From Wenjunlia vitaminophila DSM 41686 (lineage in GTDB: Bacteria; Actinomycetota; Actinomycetes; Streptomycetales; Streptomycetaceae), in NCBI RefSeq assembly GCF_000380165.1, contig NZ_KB904635.1, forward strand, positions 227,452-291,451: DNA of 64,000 nt. Reading direction: 5' to 3'. Below are positions 1-7,685 of this stretch, one piece after another; the stretch's first letter is position 1; each line of letters opens with the position of its first letter. The notes below the pieces were generated by a model. It saw only the letters and a program-made list of their open reading frames with translations. It was not told the origin of the DNA and searched no databases. The position numbers and the translations under genes were made by a program.

Positions 1-335
1 TGGGTGATGTCGTGGGACTGGGCCAGCGCCAACCGCTTCACCCTGCGGTTGACCTTGCCGAGATCCACCCCGACGACCCGGGCGGACTGCTCTATCGGCG
101 GGGTGTCGTCGGCAACGATGATCCCGAGCTCCTCGTAGGAGGAGTCGAACGTCGTCATCACCTCAGCGGTGGCGATCAACGTCTTGGACGGAACGCAGTC
201 GGTGAGCACCGACGCGCCGCCAAGACCGTCGGAGTCAACGACCGTCACCTCCGCGCCGAGCTGCGCGGCGACCAGGGCCGCCTCGTATCCGCCAGGTCCG
301 CCACCGACAATCACGATCCGAGTCACATGCCCCAT
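1..335 (-). CDS. lpdA: LpdA-like NAD(P)H:quinone oxidoreductase, N-terminal part (runs off left edge)
   Basis: Pyridine nucleotide-disulfide oxidoreductase family flavoprotein; only about 111 N-terminal residues lie in the window. The ATG start gives MGHVTRIVIVGGGPGGYE, an N-terminal Rossmann FAD-binding motif GGGPGG at residues 11-16. The region that in true lipoamide dehydrogenases carries CxxxxC reads GGASVLTDCVPSK, so the first redox cysteine is replaced by serine and only one Cys remains. The same change (Ala) occurs in Mycobacterium tuberculosis LpdA, which acts as an NAD(P)H:quinone reductase and not as a lipoamide dehydrogenase. Gene order with the nucleoside genes to the right matches lpdA of other actinomycetes. 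Function is inferred from the family; the C-terminal part is outside the window. Confidence 0.85.
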   Translation of the reverse strand, partial: MGHVTRIVIVGGGPGGYEAALVAAQLGAEVTVVDSDGLGGASVLTDCVPSKTLIATAEVMTTFDSSYEELGIIVADDTPPIEQSARVVGVDLGKVNRRVKRLALAQSHDIT

Positions 336-440
336 TGTCCCGCACCCGCCCGATGACTCCCCACCGCCCCGCAGGGCGAGCCCCCGGACGGCGCCTGGCC
401 TGGAACAACCCCAGAAAGCCCTTGGCTACGCTTGGTTCCC

Positions 441-878
441 ATGTCGCTCTACGCCGCCTACGCCGGCAATCTCGACGCCCGGCAGATGGCCCGCCGCGCC
501 CCGCACTCCCCGCTGCGCAGCACGGGCTGGCTGAACGGCTGGCGCCTCACCTTCGGCGGCGAACAGCTCGGTTGGGAGGGGGCCCTGGCCACCCTGGTCG
601 AGGACGAGCTCTCCCAGGTCTTCGTGGCGCTGTACGACGTGGCCCCGTTCGACCAGCCGTCCCTGGACCGGTGGGAGGGGGTGCCGCTCGGGCTGTACCG
701 CCGCACCAGGGTCCGGGTGCACACGCTGGACGGCGACGTCCCGGCCTGGATCTACGTCCTCAACGACTACGAGGGCGGCCTGCCCTCCGCGCGCTACCTG
801 GGCGACATCGCCGACGCCGCGGAGTCCGCGGGTGCGCCGCACGACTATGTCATGGAACTACGGAAACGTCCCTGCTGA
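441..878 (+). CDS. Gamma-glutamylcyclotransferase-family protein
   Basis: 145-residue cytosolic protein beginning MSLYAAYAGNLD, the N-terminal YAAYxxNL signature of gamma-glutamylcyclotransferase-like (AIG2/GGCT fold) proteins, where the loop binds the gamma-glutamyl substrate. The length suits a single-domain GGCT protein. It lies head-to-head with lpdA (starts 106 bp apart), as in mycobacteria where a small gene is divergent from lpdA. An in-frame TTG nine bases upstream is possible, but the ATG gives the conserved N-terminus. Its 3' end overlaps the convergent WYL regulator by 21 bp. The substrate is not known; the fold assignment is more certain than the reaction. Confidence 0.8.
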   Translation: MSLYAAYAGNLDARQMARRAPHSPLRSTGWLNGWRLTFGGEQLGWEGALATLVEDELSQVFVALYDVAPFDQPSLDRWEGVPLGLYRRTRVRVHTLDGDVPAWIYVLNDYEGGLPSARYLGDIADAAESAGAPHDYVMELRKRPC

Positions 879-1853
879 CCGGTCCTCGTCCCCGGGCCGC
901 CCCTGCCCGGCACCGCGCGAGCGCGCGAGGGCCCCGGTGAGCGAGGCGACGTGGGCGTCGAGGGCGTCGACCAGCGCGGGCGGGCCGAGGACGGTGAACC
1001 GCCAGGGCAGGCCGGCGAGCAACCTGGCCATGCCGGGAAGCTGTTCCACCCCACTGACCAGCAGCACCCCGCCGTCCGGGCAGGGCCGCAGCTCCCCGCT
1101 GGTGGCGGGCAGCCGGGCCCTGGCGGAGTCCAGGTCGGTGTCGAGCCACACCTCGGTCCGGTGGGCCCACCCTCCGAACGTCAGCGCGTGCAGCACGTGC
1201 GCCACCGGGTCGAAGTCCTCCGGTGGGGAGAAGGGGCGGGGCAGTTCCGCGGCGCCGGTCACCCGGTCGAGCCGGAACACGCGCACGGCGTCCCGCAGGT
1301 GGTCGTGGCCGACCAGGTACCAGCGGCGGGCGTGCACCACGAGCCCGAACGGGTCCACCTCGCGCGGCCCGGTCGAGTGCTCGATCCGCACGGTGCGACG
1401 TGCGCGCACGGCCGTGGCCAGGGTCAACGCCAGTTCCGGGTCGGGGGTCAGCGCGGCCGGGCCGGTCACGGAGGTCGCCGCGGCCAGTGTGTCCACCCGT
1501 TGCCTGAGCGCCGCGGGCAGCACCCGGTTGAGCTTGATCAGCGCCCGGTCGGCCGGGGAGGGCTCGCCGGCCCCCGCGCCCTCACCGGCGACGGCCAGCG
1601 CCGCGGCCACGGCCACGGCCTCCTCGTCAGCGAGCATCAACGGGGGCAGCCGGGCGCCGCGCGCCAGCCGGTACCCGCCGTACCGCCCGCGCACCGACTC
1701 GACGGGGACTCCGAGCTCGCGCAGCGCGGTGACGTAGCGCCGCACCGCGCGGGTGTCCACCTCGAGCCGTCGGGCGAGTTCGTCGGCGGGGACCAGCCCG
1801 CGGTCCTGGAGGACCTCGAGCAGCGACAGGACACGGGTGGTCGGACGGGACAC
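858..1853 (-). CDS. WYL-domain HTH transcriptional regulator (YafY/DeoR-like)
   Basis: 331-residue regulator. An N-terminal winged HTH (about residues 1-60, SRPTTRVLSLLEVLQDRG...) is followed by a WYL domain with the motif VDPFGLVVHARRWYLVGHD, a ligand- or nucleic-acid-sensing module, and a C-terminal WCX-type segment. The GTG start gives the family's usual N-terminus (VSRPTTRVL) and has a G-rich stretch just upstream; longer in-frame starts exist but add non-conserved residues. It is divergent from the alpha/beta hydrolase gene, with 84 bp between starts, the classic arrangement of a WYL regulator controlling its neighbour. The target is inferred only from this layout. Confidence 0.88.
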   Translation of the reverse strand: MSRPTTRVLSLLEVLQDRGLVPADELARRLEVDTRAVRRYVTALRELGVPVESVRGRYGGYRLARGARLPPLMLADEEAVAVAAALAVAGEGAGAGEPSPADRALIKLNRVLPAALRQRVDTLAAATSVTGPAALTPDPELALTLATAVRARRTVRIEHSTGPREVDPFGLVVHARRWYLVGHDHLRDAVRVFRLDRVTGAAELPRPFSPPEDFDPVAHVLHALTFGGWAHRTEVWLDTDLDSARARLPATSGELRPCPDGGVLLVSGVEQLPGMARLLAGLPWRFTVLGPPALVDALDAHVASLTGALARSRGAGQGRPGDEDRSAGTFP

Positions 1854-1937
1854 CCCCCACAGCCTAATCCGGACAGAAACCGTCCACAATCGCTCCTACC
1901 GTGAGACCGACGCACTCCAGCGGAAGGAATCCCGGTC

Positions 1938-2636
1938 ATGTCCACCATCGTTCTCGTCGGCGGCTCGTTCCTCGGCGCCTGGGCCTGGGAACGGGTCACC
2001 CCGGCCCTCGTCGACGCCGGCCACGACGTACACCCGCTGACCCTCACCGGTTTCGGCGACCGCGCCCACCTGGGTTCCACGGCGACGACGCTCACCACGC
2101 ACGCCACCGACATCGCCGCCGCGATCGAGGTGGCCGAGCTGCGCGACGTGGTCCTCGTCGCCCACTCCTACGGCGGCGCGCCGGCGACGATCGCCGCCAA
2201 CCGGGTGCCCGACCGCATCGCCCGGATCGTCTACCTCGCGTCCGTCCTCCCCCAGCCGGGCAGGACGCTGTTCGAGGCCGCCCCGCCCGGCTTCGAGGAA
2301 GCAGTCACCAGCACCGTCAGGGACGGCCTGATCCCCGTGCTGAGCGACGAGATCATCGACGCCCAGTTCGGCGAGCACGGCCTCAGTCCGCAGGACCGCC
2401 GGTGGCTCCGCGCCCGGGCGGTCGGCCAGCCGGTCAACACCTACCGGGACCCGGCCCCCGACGACCTCGCCGCGGTGCAGCGGCTCCCCCGCACCTGGGT
2501 CGCGTGCACCGGCGACCCCGGCGACCCGCCCCACCTCCCCGGCCACGACGTCGTCACCCTGGACTCCGGACACTGGCCCATGATCACCAAGCCCCGGGAA
2601 CTCGCCTCGCTCCTCGACGAACTGGCCGGGGGCTGA
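1938..2636 (+). CDS. Alpha/beta-fold hydrolase
   Basis: 232-residue soluble hydrolase of the esterase / hydroxynitrile-lyase-like branch. It opens with the beta-strand/oxyanion segment MSTIVLVGGSF. The nucleophile elbow is AHSYGG with Ser77, and the catalytic His is His212 in DSGHWPM. The start is fixed by an AAGGA ribosome binding site about 9 nt upstream. It is transcribed divergently from the WYL regulator, which probably controls it. The substrate cannot be predicted; annotators often call such proteins salicylate esterase or alpha/beta hydrolase. All catalytic elements appear intact. Confidence 0.88.
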   Translation: MSTIVLVGGSFLGAWAWERVTPALVDAGHDVHPLTLTGFGDRAHLGSTATTLTTHATDIAAAIEVAELRDVVLVAHSYGGAPATIAANRVPDRIARIVYLASVLPQPGRTLFEAAPPGFEEAVTSTVRDGLIPVLSDEIIDAQFGEHGLSPQDRRWLRARAVGQPVNTYRDPAPDDLAAVQRLPRTWVACTGDPGDPPHLPGHDVVTLDSGHWPMITKPRELASLLDELAGG

Positions 2637-2991
2637 CGCCGGGGGGCCACGTCGGTCGGCGCGCGGGGTGCCGCGGGCCGAGCCCCGGCCCGCTCCCGGA
2701 TCACGGCCCCGCGACGCGCCGGGAGACGTCCGCCTCCCCGCGCGGGACGCGTGCGCCTTGTCCCCGTCCGGGCCGCGGCTGACGATGTTGCCCTGGCCAC
2801 CGGGTTCCGCGAGCCGGACCGGACGCCGGCCCCGCCACCCCCGCGGCCCACCGTCGGCCGTCCGCCGTCCGCCTGGGAACGGCTGCCGGGCCCCGCTGCG
2901 GACCACGCTCGGTGACGGTGCCACGGCACCCGACGGTGCCCGGCCCGCCCGGGGACTCCTGGTGCGCCCCCACACAACGAAGGAGCGGACG
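2637..2991. other. Gene-free interval
   Basis: 355 bp between the alpha/beta hydrolase and the cupin gene. It is GC-rich, and I see no conserved reading frame, RNA gene or strong hairpin. The cupin ribosome binding site (AAGGAG) lies at its right end. It may hold the cupin promoter but no convincing -35/-10 pair stands out. Confidence 0.5.
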
Positions 2992-3486
2992 ATGTCCTAT
3001 CCCGAACCCCGTTACCTGGGCGACACCGGCGAGACCAACGCCCGGTTCCGACCGGCCGACACCCCGAGCGACCGCACCTCCCCCGCCGGCAACCGGACCC
3101 ACTACCTGGCCACCAGTGCCTCCACCGGAGGGGAGTTCGGCCTGTACCGGGTGGATCTGGGCCCCGGGGCCCCGGGGCCCGGCACGCACTTCCACCGCAC
3201 GATCTCGGAGTCGTTCTTCGTCCTGTCCGGGCAGACCCGGCTGTACGACGGGGAGCGCTGGATCACCGCACGTTCCGGGGACTTCCTGTACGTCCCGGTC
3301 GGCGGACTGCACGCGTTCCGCAACGAGTCGGAGGAGCCGACCTCGCTGCTGCTGCTCTACGCTCCGGGCGCGCCCCGGGAGGAGTACCACGAGCAGGTCG
3401 CCGAGATGGCGCGGCGAGGAGGGCCGGAGTTCGAGGAGTTCCTGGTCCGGCACGACACGTACTTCGTCGAGGGAGGCCCGGAGTGA
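2992..3486 (+). CDS. Cupin-domain protein
   Basis: 164-residue single-domain cupin. The two beta-barrel motifs are visible: GTHFHRTISESFFVLSG (motif 1, with His, His and Glu metal ligands) and a motif-2 region GDFLYVPVGGLHAF with the last His ligand. The C-terminal tail EEYHEQVAEMARRGG is helical. The ATG start is supported by AAGGAG 7 nt upstream. Cupins of this size bind a metal and may be dioxygenases, isomerases or sensors; the sequence does not say which. It is not in an obvious operon, since the next gene converges on it after 48 bp. Confidence 0.85.
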   Translation: MSYPEPRYLGDTGETNARFRPADTPSDRTSPAGNRTHYLATSASTGGEFGLYRVDLGPGAPGPGTHFHRTISESFFVLSGQTRLYDGERWITARSGDFLYVPVGGLHAFRNESEEPTSLLLLYAPGAPREEYHEQVAEMARRGGPEFEEFLVRHDTYFVEGGPE

Positions 3487-3534
3487 GGCGCCCCGGGGGG
3501 TGCCGCGGCCGGGGCCCCGCCGACGCCGTGCGCC

Positions 3535-3960
3535 CTACCCCCGGGACGGCCGCCGGGTGCGCATGGCCCTGACCACCCGCGCCGGTCCCTCGCCCCCGAC
3601 CAGGCGTCGGTACTCCGCGGACTCCACGGGGCACAGCGCCACCCGTTCGTGCTCGTCGAGCAGGAGCCCGAAGCCGTACTTCTTCGGCAGCGGAGAGGTT
3701 CGCAGGCAGGCCCTGGGTCTGGCGAAGAACTCGTCGCGCAGCGCCGTCCGCTCCGGCCCGGTGAGCCGGTCGGCGTCGGGCTGCCGCTCGAGCCAGGACA
3801 GGAACAGCACGTCGTCCTGGGTCAGCACGTGCGGCGCGCCGACGAGCAGTTCGTACTGGACGACGGCCACCGTCGGCACGCCGCCCCGGGGCAACGGAAC
3901 GGTGCTCCTGGTGACCGGGGAGTCGGCCGACACGGCGATCAGGGTCCAGCGGGGGCTCAC
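3535..3960 (-). CDS. DUF6157 family protein
   Basis: 141-residue protein that I recognise as DUF6157 by the run of conserved blocks: a start with TLIAVSADSPV, then VVQYELLVGAPHVLTQDDVLF, DEFFARPRACLRTSPL, KKYGFGLLLDEHERVAL and VESAEYRRL...RAMRTRR. No catalytic function is established for the family. The GTG start is chosen because GAGGGGAG lies about 7 nt upstream; a longer ATG start would add 17 poorly conserved residues. It follows the DUF3224 gene on the same strand by about 53 bp and may be co-transcribed with it. Confidence 0.8.
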   Translation of the reverse strand: MSPRWTLIAVSADSPVTRSTVPLPRGGVPTVAVVQYELLVGAPHVLTQDDVLFLSWLERQPDADRLTGPERTALRDEFFARPRACLRTSPLPKKYGFGLLLDEHERVALCPVESAEYRRLVGGEGPARVVRAMRTRRPSRG

Positions 3961-4013
3961 GTCGCTCCCCTCGCCGGGTCCGGGGCGGTCGGTCCGTCCG
4001 GTGGCCCCCACGG

Positions 4014-4421
4014 TCAGTCCAGGTCGTAGTCGAAGGTGTACGGGGTGGAGGACACGCCGTGCCGCGCGGTGAAGTGTCCCTTCCCGCGGAGCCCGACGAG
4101 GTCGTCGGTCCCCGAACCGGGGACGACCTCGAAGGTACAGCGCACCGTTCCCCCGGCGTCGAACGAGCCCTGCTGGGAGAGGGCGAAGGTTCCCTTCCGC
4201 CCGTCCACGCTGCCGGTCAGCACCTCCATGCCGGCGAACGACCCGGTCGCCTCCGTCACGTACAGGATGGAGTACTCACAGGTGGTGCCGACGGCCCGCA
4301 CGCCGCCGGAGAAGGTGTTGCTGACCGCCGCGTGGGCGAGGCGGGGGCTCCCCTCCTCCGGGCCGACCGGGCGCTCCTCCCAGTTGGCGAAGGTGAACTC
4401 GCCTGTGGTCTGCGTGGGCAT
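4014..4421 (-). CDS. DUF3224 domain protein
   Basis: 135-residue protein with the DUF3224 pattern (N-terminal EFTFANWEE, then a run of beta strands such as AVSNTFSGGVRAVGTTCEYSILYV and GSFAGMEVLTGSVDGRKGTFAL, ending in FDYDLD). This family is predicted to form a small allene-oxide-cyclase-like barrel. The start follows AAAGGA about 7 nt upstream. The gene is divergent from the second WYL regulator, and a 23-bp palindrome lies between them, so it is a likely target of that regulator. DUF3224 next to a YafY-type WYL regulator is a recurrent actinobacterial pairing. No reaction is known. Confidence 0.85.
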   Translation of the reverse strand: MPTQTTGEFTFANWEERPVGPEEGSPRLAHAAVSNTFSGGVRAVGTTCEYSILYVTEATGSFAGMEVLTGSVDGRKGTFALSQQGSFDAGGTVRCTFEVVPGSGTDDLVGLRGKGHFTARHGVSSTPYTFDYDLD

Positions 4422-4482
4422 GAGTGGTCCTTTCGTCAGCCGCACGGTGCGGTCCTCGTGGGCCTGACCAGCCTAGGGACGG

Positions 4483-4505
4483 TACCTGACACCTCCTGTC
4501 AGGTA
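4483..4505. promoter_or_regulatory. Perfect 9-bp inverted repeat, candidate WYL operator
   Basis: Arms TACCTGACA and TGTCAGGTA separated by CCTCC. The palindrome lies between the divergent DUF3224 and WYL genes and touches the upstream possible ATG of the regulator. Arm length, symmetry and position fit an autoregulatory operator for the adjacent WYL protein. Regulator identity is inferred from position. Confidence 0.7.
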
Positions 4506-4522
4506 TGCGGGACAATGTCGTC

Positions 4523-5635
4523 GTGCGCGCTGACCGGCTGATCTCCCTGCTCCTGCTGCTCCAGAACCGCGGCCGGATGACCGCCCCCGAGCTGGCCTCG
4601 GAGCTGGAGGTGTCGGTGCGCACCGTCTACCGGGACGTCGAGGCGTTGGGGGCGTCCGGGATACCGGTGCACGCCGAGCGGGGGCCGGAGGGTGGCTACC
4701 GGCTGCGCGAGGGTTTCCGCACCCGGCTCACCGGTCTCACCGACGCGGAGGCCGCCGCCCTCTTCCTCACCGGGACCTCGGGGCCGGCCCGCGACCTGGG
4801 CCTGGACACGGTGTTGGCCACCGCCCAGCTCAAGCTCCAGGCCGCCCTGCCGGCCGAGCTGGCGAACCGGACCCGACAGGTGCAGGACCGTTTCCACCTG
4901 GATGCCCCGGGGTGGTTCCGGGACGCCGACCCGGTGCCCTTCCTGGGGCCCGTCGCCGAGGCGGTGTGGGAGCAGCGGGTGCTGCGGACCCACTACCGCG
5001 CCTGGCGGGGCGAGGGGTGGCGGGAGCTGCACCCCCTGGGCATGGTCCTCAAGAGCGGGATCTGGTACCTGGTCGCGCAGGGGGACAGCGGCATCCGCAC
5101 CTACCGGGTCTCACGGCTCCTGGCCGTGGAGGCCACGGGGGACACCTTCGAGCGGCCGGCTGGCTTCGACCTCGCCGCCCACTGGGAGGAGTTCTCCCAG
5201 CGGCTCGGGGCCGCGCGGTACCGGGGCACGGCACGGCTCCGCCTCTCGCCCCGCGGGCAGAAGCTGCTGCCCATGTGCTTCGGAGCCGTCGGCACCCGGG
5301 CCCTGGACACGGCGGGGACGCCGGACGACGGGGGGTGGGTGGAGGTGACGATGGCCGTGGAGACCACGAACGTCGCCGTGGGGGACCTGCTGCGCCTCGG
5401 CACCGAGGCCGAGGTGCTCGCCCCACCGGAGCTGCGGCGCGCCGTCGCGGACACCGTGGCCGGGCTCGCCGCCCGCTACGGCGCGGTCGACGCTCCGGGC
5501 GGACGGCACCACGGGGCGGACGGTCACGCGTCAGGTGGTCACACGTCAGACGGTCTCGCGTCAGAAGGTCACGCGTCAGGCGGCCGAGTGTCGGGTGGTC
5601 ACCTGTCAGACGGTCACGTGTCGAGCAGACCTTAG
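4523..5635 (+). CDS. WYL-domain HTH regulator with repeat-encoded C-terminal tail
   Basis: 370-residue YafY-type regulator. The N-terminal HTH (VRADRLISLLLLLQNRGRMTAPELA... RTVYRDVEAL) is followed by the WYL domain (HPLGMVLKSGIWYLVAQGDSGIRTYRVSR, about residues 175-205) and a WCX-type region ending near residue 325. The last about 40 residues are low complexity (HASGG/HTSDG/HLSDG) and are encoded by seven 15-bp tandem repeats. The GTG is chosen because family members begin (M/V)RADRL; an ATG 18 bp upstream is possible but sits in the operator. It is divergent from DUF3224 and convergent with AHSA1, whose stop codon overlaps its own. Confidence 0.87.
   Translation: MRADRLISLLLLLQNRGRMTAPELASELEVSVRTVYRDVEALGASGIPVHAERGPEGGYRLREGFRTRLTGLTDAEAAALFLTGTSGPARDLGLDTVLATAQLKLQAALPAELANRTRQVQDRFHLDAPGWFRDADPVPFLGPVAEAVWEQRVLRTHYRAWRGEGWRELHPLGMVLKSGIWYLVAQGDSGIRTYRVSRLLAVEATGDTFERPAGFDLAAHWEEFSQRLGAARYRGTARLRLSPRGQKLLPMCFGAVGTRALDTAGTPDDGGWVEVTMAVETTNVAVGDLLRLGTEAEVLAPPELRRAVADTVAGLAARYGAVDAPGGRHHGADGHASGGHTSDGLASEGHASGGRVSGGHLSDGHVSSRP
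5521..5625 (+). repeat. Seven tandem 15-bp repeats inside the WYL gene
   Basis: Units start at 5521, 5536, 5551, 5566, 5581, 5596 and 5611; the consensus is close to CGGTCACGCGTCAGA. They are in phase with the reading frame and encode five-residue units such as GHASG and GHTSD. Several units contain TGTCAG/GTCAC words resembling the half-sites of the operator at 4483-4505. Confidence 0.85.
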
Positions 5636-6093
5636 GGGTGCTGGGACCGCTGCCTGAGCTCGGTTTCCAGGGCGGCGAGTTGGGTGGTGGTACCCCGCTC
5701 CCGCCAGGCCGGCTCCTCCCTGCCGTCGAGGAAGGTGCCCTGCTCGGTGAGGACGATCCGGGTCCCCTCCGCCGTGGGGTGGAAGCAGACGGTGGTGATC
5801 GAGATGGTGCACAGGGCCTGGTCCTGGTGGAGGGTGCCGGAGTAGACGATCCGCTCGTTCTCGACGACGTCCTGGTAGCGGGCCTCGAAGGTGAGCGTGG
5901 AACCGTCCTCCCGGACCGCCCGGACCCGTTCGCACCCGCCGACCCGGAAGTCGAGTTGGTGCTCGTCGCCGGGTCGGCTGAACCAGCGCGCCTTGGCGCC
6001 CGGGTCCGCCCAGGCGGTGAACACCGTGTCGGGCGGGACGGGGTAGCGGCGCTCCAGGGTGAACCTGGCGTGGGTGACAGGGCGGTTGGTCAA
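5632..6093 (-). CDS. AHSA1/SRPBCC-domain protein
   Basis: 153-residue START/Bet v1-like protein of the activator-of-Hsp90-ATPase-homolog 1 type: FTLERRYPVPPDTVFTAWADP, KARWFSRPG, FRVGG and the C-terminal helix region are typical. It begins with TTG, preceded by GAGGAG at good spacing. It is the second gene of an ArsR-AHSA1 operon, a very common bacterial pair in which the ArsR protein represses the SRPBCC gene. The ligand is unknown. Its stop overlaps the stop of the convergent WYL gene by 2 bases. Confidence 0.87.
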   Translation of the reverse strand: MTNRPVTHARFTLERRYPVPPDTVFTAWADPGAKARWFSRPGDEHQLDFRVGGCERVRAVREDGSTLTFEARYQDVVENERIVYSGTLHQDQALCTISITTVCFHPTAEGTRIVLTEQGTFLDGREEPAWRERGTTTQLAALETELRQRSQHP

Positions 6094-6177
6094 GGGGCGC
6101 TCCTCGCGTCGTGCCGCGGCCGGCTGTCCGGGTGCCGGGTGCCGGCTGGCCGACGGGGGCCAGCCGGGGGTGGCCGG

Positions 6178-6519
6178 TCACCGCTGGGGGCCTCCGGACC
6201 GTTCGGCGAGCTGGTCGCCGAGCCGGTCGAGGCGGTGTTCCCAGGTGGTGCGCTGGCGGACGATCCAGTCCTCGGCGAACCGGAGCGCCGCGGGCTCGAT
6301 CCGGCAGGTGCGGACCCGGCCCACCTTCTCGGTGTGGACCAGCCCGCTGGACTCCAGCACCTTCAGGTGCTGCACCACCGCTGCCAACGACATCGGCAGC
6401 GGTCTGGCCAACTCGCTCACCGACGCTGGGCCTTTTATCAGATGTTCGACCATGGCTCGCCGGGTCGGGTCCGCAAGCGCCTGGAGTATGCGGTCCAGCG
6501 ACCAGCTTTGGTTAAGCAC
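6178..6519 (-). CDS. ArsR-family HTH repressor
   Basis: 113-residue winged-helix regulator: LNQSWSLDRILQALADPTRRAMVEHLIKGPASVSELA, recognition helix SLAAVVQHLKVLESSGLVHTEK, then RTCRIEPAAL. No cysteine cluster for metal sensing is visible, so this is the ArsR subgroup paired with SRPBCC proteins. The GTG start is preferred because TTGACT and CAAACT are spaced 17 nt apart and end 7 nt before it, suggesting a leaderless transcript; a TTG start at 6555 would add 12 residues that overlap that -35 box. It lies 84 bp upstream of AHSA1 on the same strand. Confidence 0.85.
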   Translation of the reverse strand: MLNQSWSLDRILQALADPTRRAMVEHLIKGPASVSELARPLPMSLAAVVQHLKVLESSGLVHTEKVGRVRTCRIEPAALRFAEDWIVRQRTTWEHRLDRLGDQLAERSGGPQR

Positions 6520-6707
6520 ATGCTTGAGTTTGCCGAGTGACGAACCCTCAGTCAAGCGACCACTTCACCATTCAGTCCCGCACACCACACCCCGGGGGCG
6601 CCTTCCGCGGCCCGCGAACCCCTTCCGCGGCCCGCCACCCGACCATGTCCGCGCCCGTGCGCGCCACCGCGCTCCGGCGACTCCGCGCGGCAACCCACCA
6701 CCTCCTT

Positions 6708-6719
6708 CTACGCGCGTAG
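6708..6719. promoter_or_regulatory. Nucleoside-regulon palindrome CTACGCGCGTAG before PNP
   Basis: Perfect 12-bp palindrome. A -10 box TAGGCT (6732-6737) follows 12 bp downstream, and the GTG of PNP starts 7 nt after that, so the site covers the -35 region of an apparently leaderless promoter. The same motif recurs before deoC, add and the BMP gene. Confidence 0.8.
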
Positions 6720-6744
6720 GCAGTAACGGGTTAGGCTCGGCGGC

Positions 6745-7566
6745 GTGAACGCTTCTGCTGACTCGGAGGACTTCTCCGACCCCCACGCCGCCGCCGATGC
6801 CGCCGCTGCCAGGCTCCGCGAGCTGACCGGTGCCGCGTCCCACGACGTCGCCCTGGTCATGGGCTCCGGCTGGGTCCCCGCCGCCGACAGCCTCGGCGCT
6901 CCCGACCACGACCTCCCGATGACCGACCTGCCCGGCTTCGCCAAGCCCGGGGTGGAGGGACACGCCGGACGCATCCGTTCGGTCGCCCTCGGTTCCACCC
7001 GGGCCCTGGTCTTCCTCGGGCGCACCCACCTGTACGAGGGCCGCGGCGTGGCCGCGGTCGCCCACGGAGTGCGCACCGCGGTGGCCGCCGGCTGCAAGAC
7101 GGTGGTGCTCACCAACGGCTGCGGCGGACTGCGGGACACCTTCTCCCCCGGACAGCCCGTCCTGATCAGCGACCACATCAACCTCACCGGCGTGTCACCG
7201 ATCGTCGGCGCCAACTTCGTGGACCTCACCGACCTGTACTCCCCCCGGCTGCGCGCCCTGTGCCGGGAGGTCGACCCCAGCCTCGCCGAGGGGGTCTACG
7301 TGCAGTTCCGCGGCCCCCAGTACGAGACCCCGGCAGAGATCAGTATGGTTCGCGCCATAGGTGGCGATCTGGTGGGCATGTCCACCACCCTTGAGGCGAT
7401 AGCCGCCCGCGAGGCCGGAGCCGAAGTGCTCGGCATCTCCCTGGTCACCAACCTCGCGGCGGGAATGACCGGGGAGCCGCTGAGCCACGAGGAGGTGCTG
7501 GAGGCCGGGCGCGGCTCGGCCACCCGGATGGGTGCCCTGCTGGGACGGGTGCTGGAACGCGTCTGA
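6745..7566 (+). CDS. punA: Purine nucleoside phosphorylase (trimeric, PNP class I)
   Basis: 273-residue cytosolic enzyme that cleaves purine (deoxy)ribonucleosides with phosphate to base and (deoxy)ribose-1-phosphate. Hallmarks of the trimeric class are visible: VALVMGSGW (phosphate-binding Ser), [29 protein letters not shown] with the base-binding Glu, [10 protein letters not shown] and the catalytic-region Asn in [10 protein letters not shown]. Leaderless GTG start: TAGGCT ends 7 nt upstream and there is no ribosome binding site. The operator CTACGCGCGTAG lies 25 bp upstream. It is followed after 119 bp by the phosphohexomutase, the same pair as deoD-pmmB in mycobacteria. Confidence 0.95.
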   Translation: MNASADSEDFSDPHAAADAAAARLRELTGAASHDVALVMGSGWVPAADSLGAPDHDLPMTDLPGFAKPGVEGHAGRIRSVALGSTRALVFLGRTHLYEGRGVAAVAHGVRTAVAAGCKTVVLTNGCGGLRDTFSPGQPVLISDHINLTGVSPIVGANFVDLTDLYSPRLRALCREVDPSLAEGVYVQFRGPQYETPAEISMVRAIGGDLVGMSTTLEAIAAREAGAEVLGISLVTNLAAGMTGEPLSHEEVLEAGRGSATRMGALLGRVLERV

Positions 7567-7685
7567 GTCCACCCGGTCCCGACCGTGACCGCCGTGCAAC
7601 CGGGCGCACGCGGAACACCACTGGGGCAACGAACGTGCCCGAACCAGAACACATGCCCAGAGCACACAGGACACAGGAGACGCAG

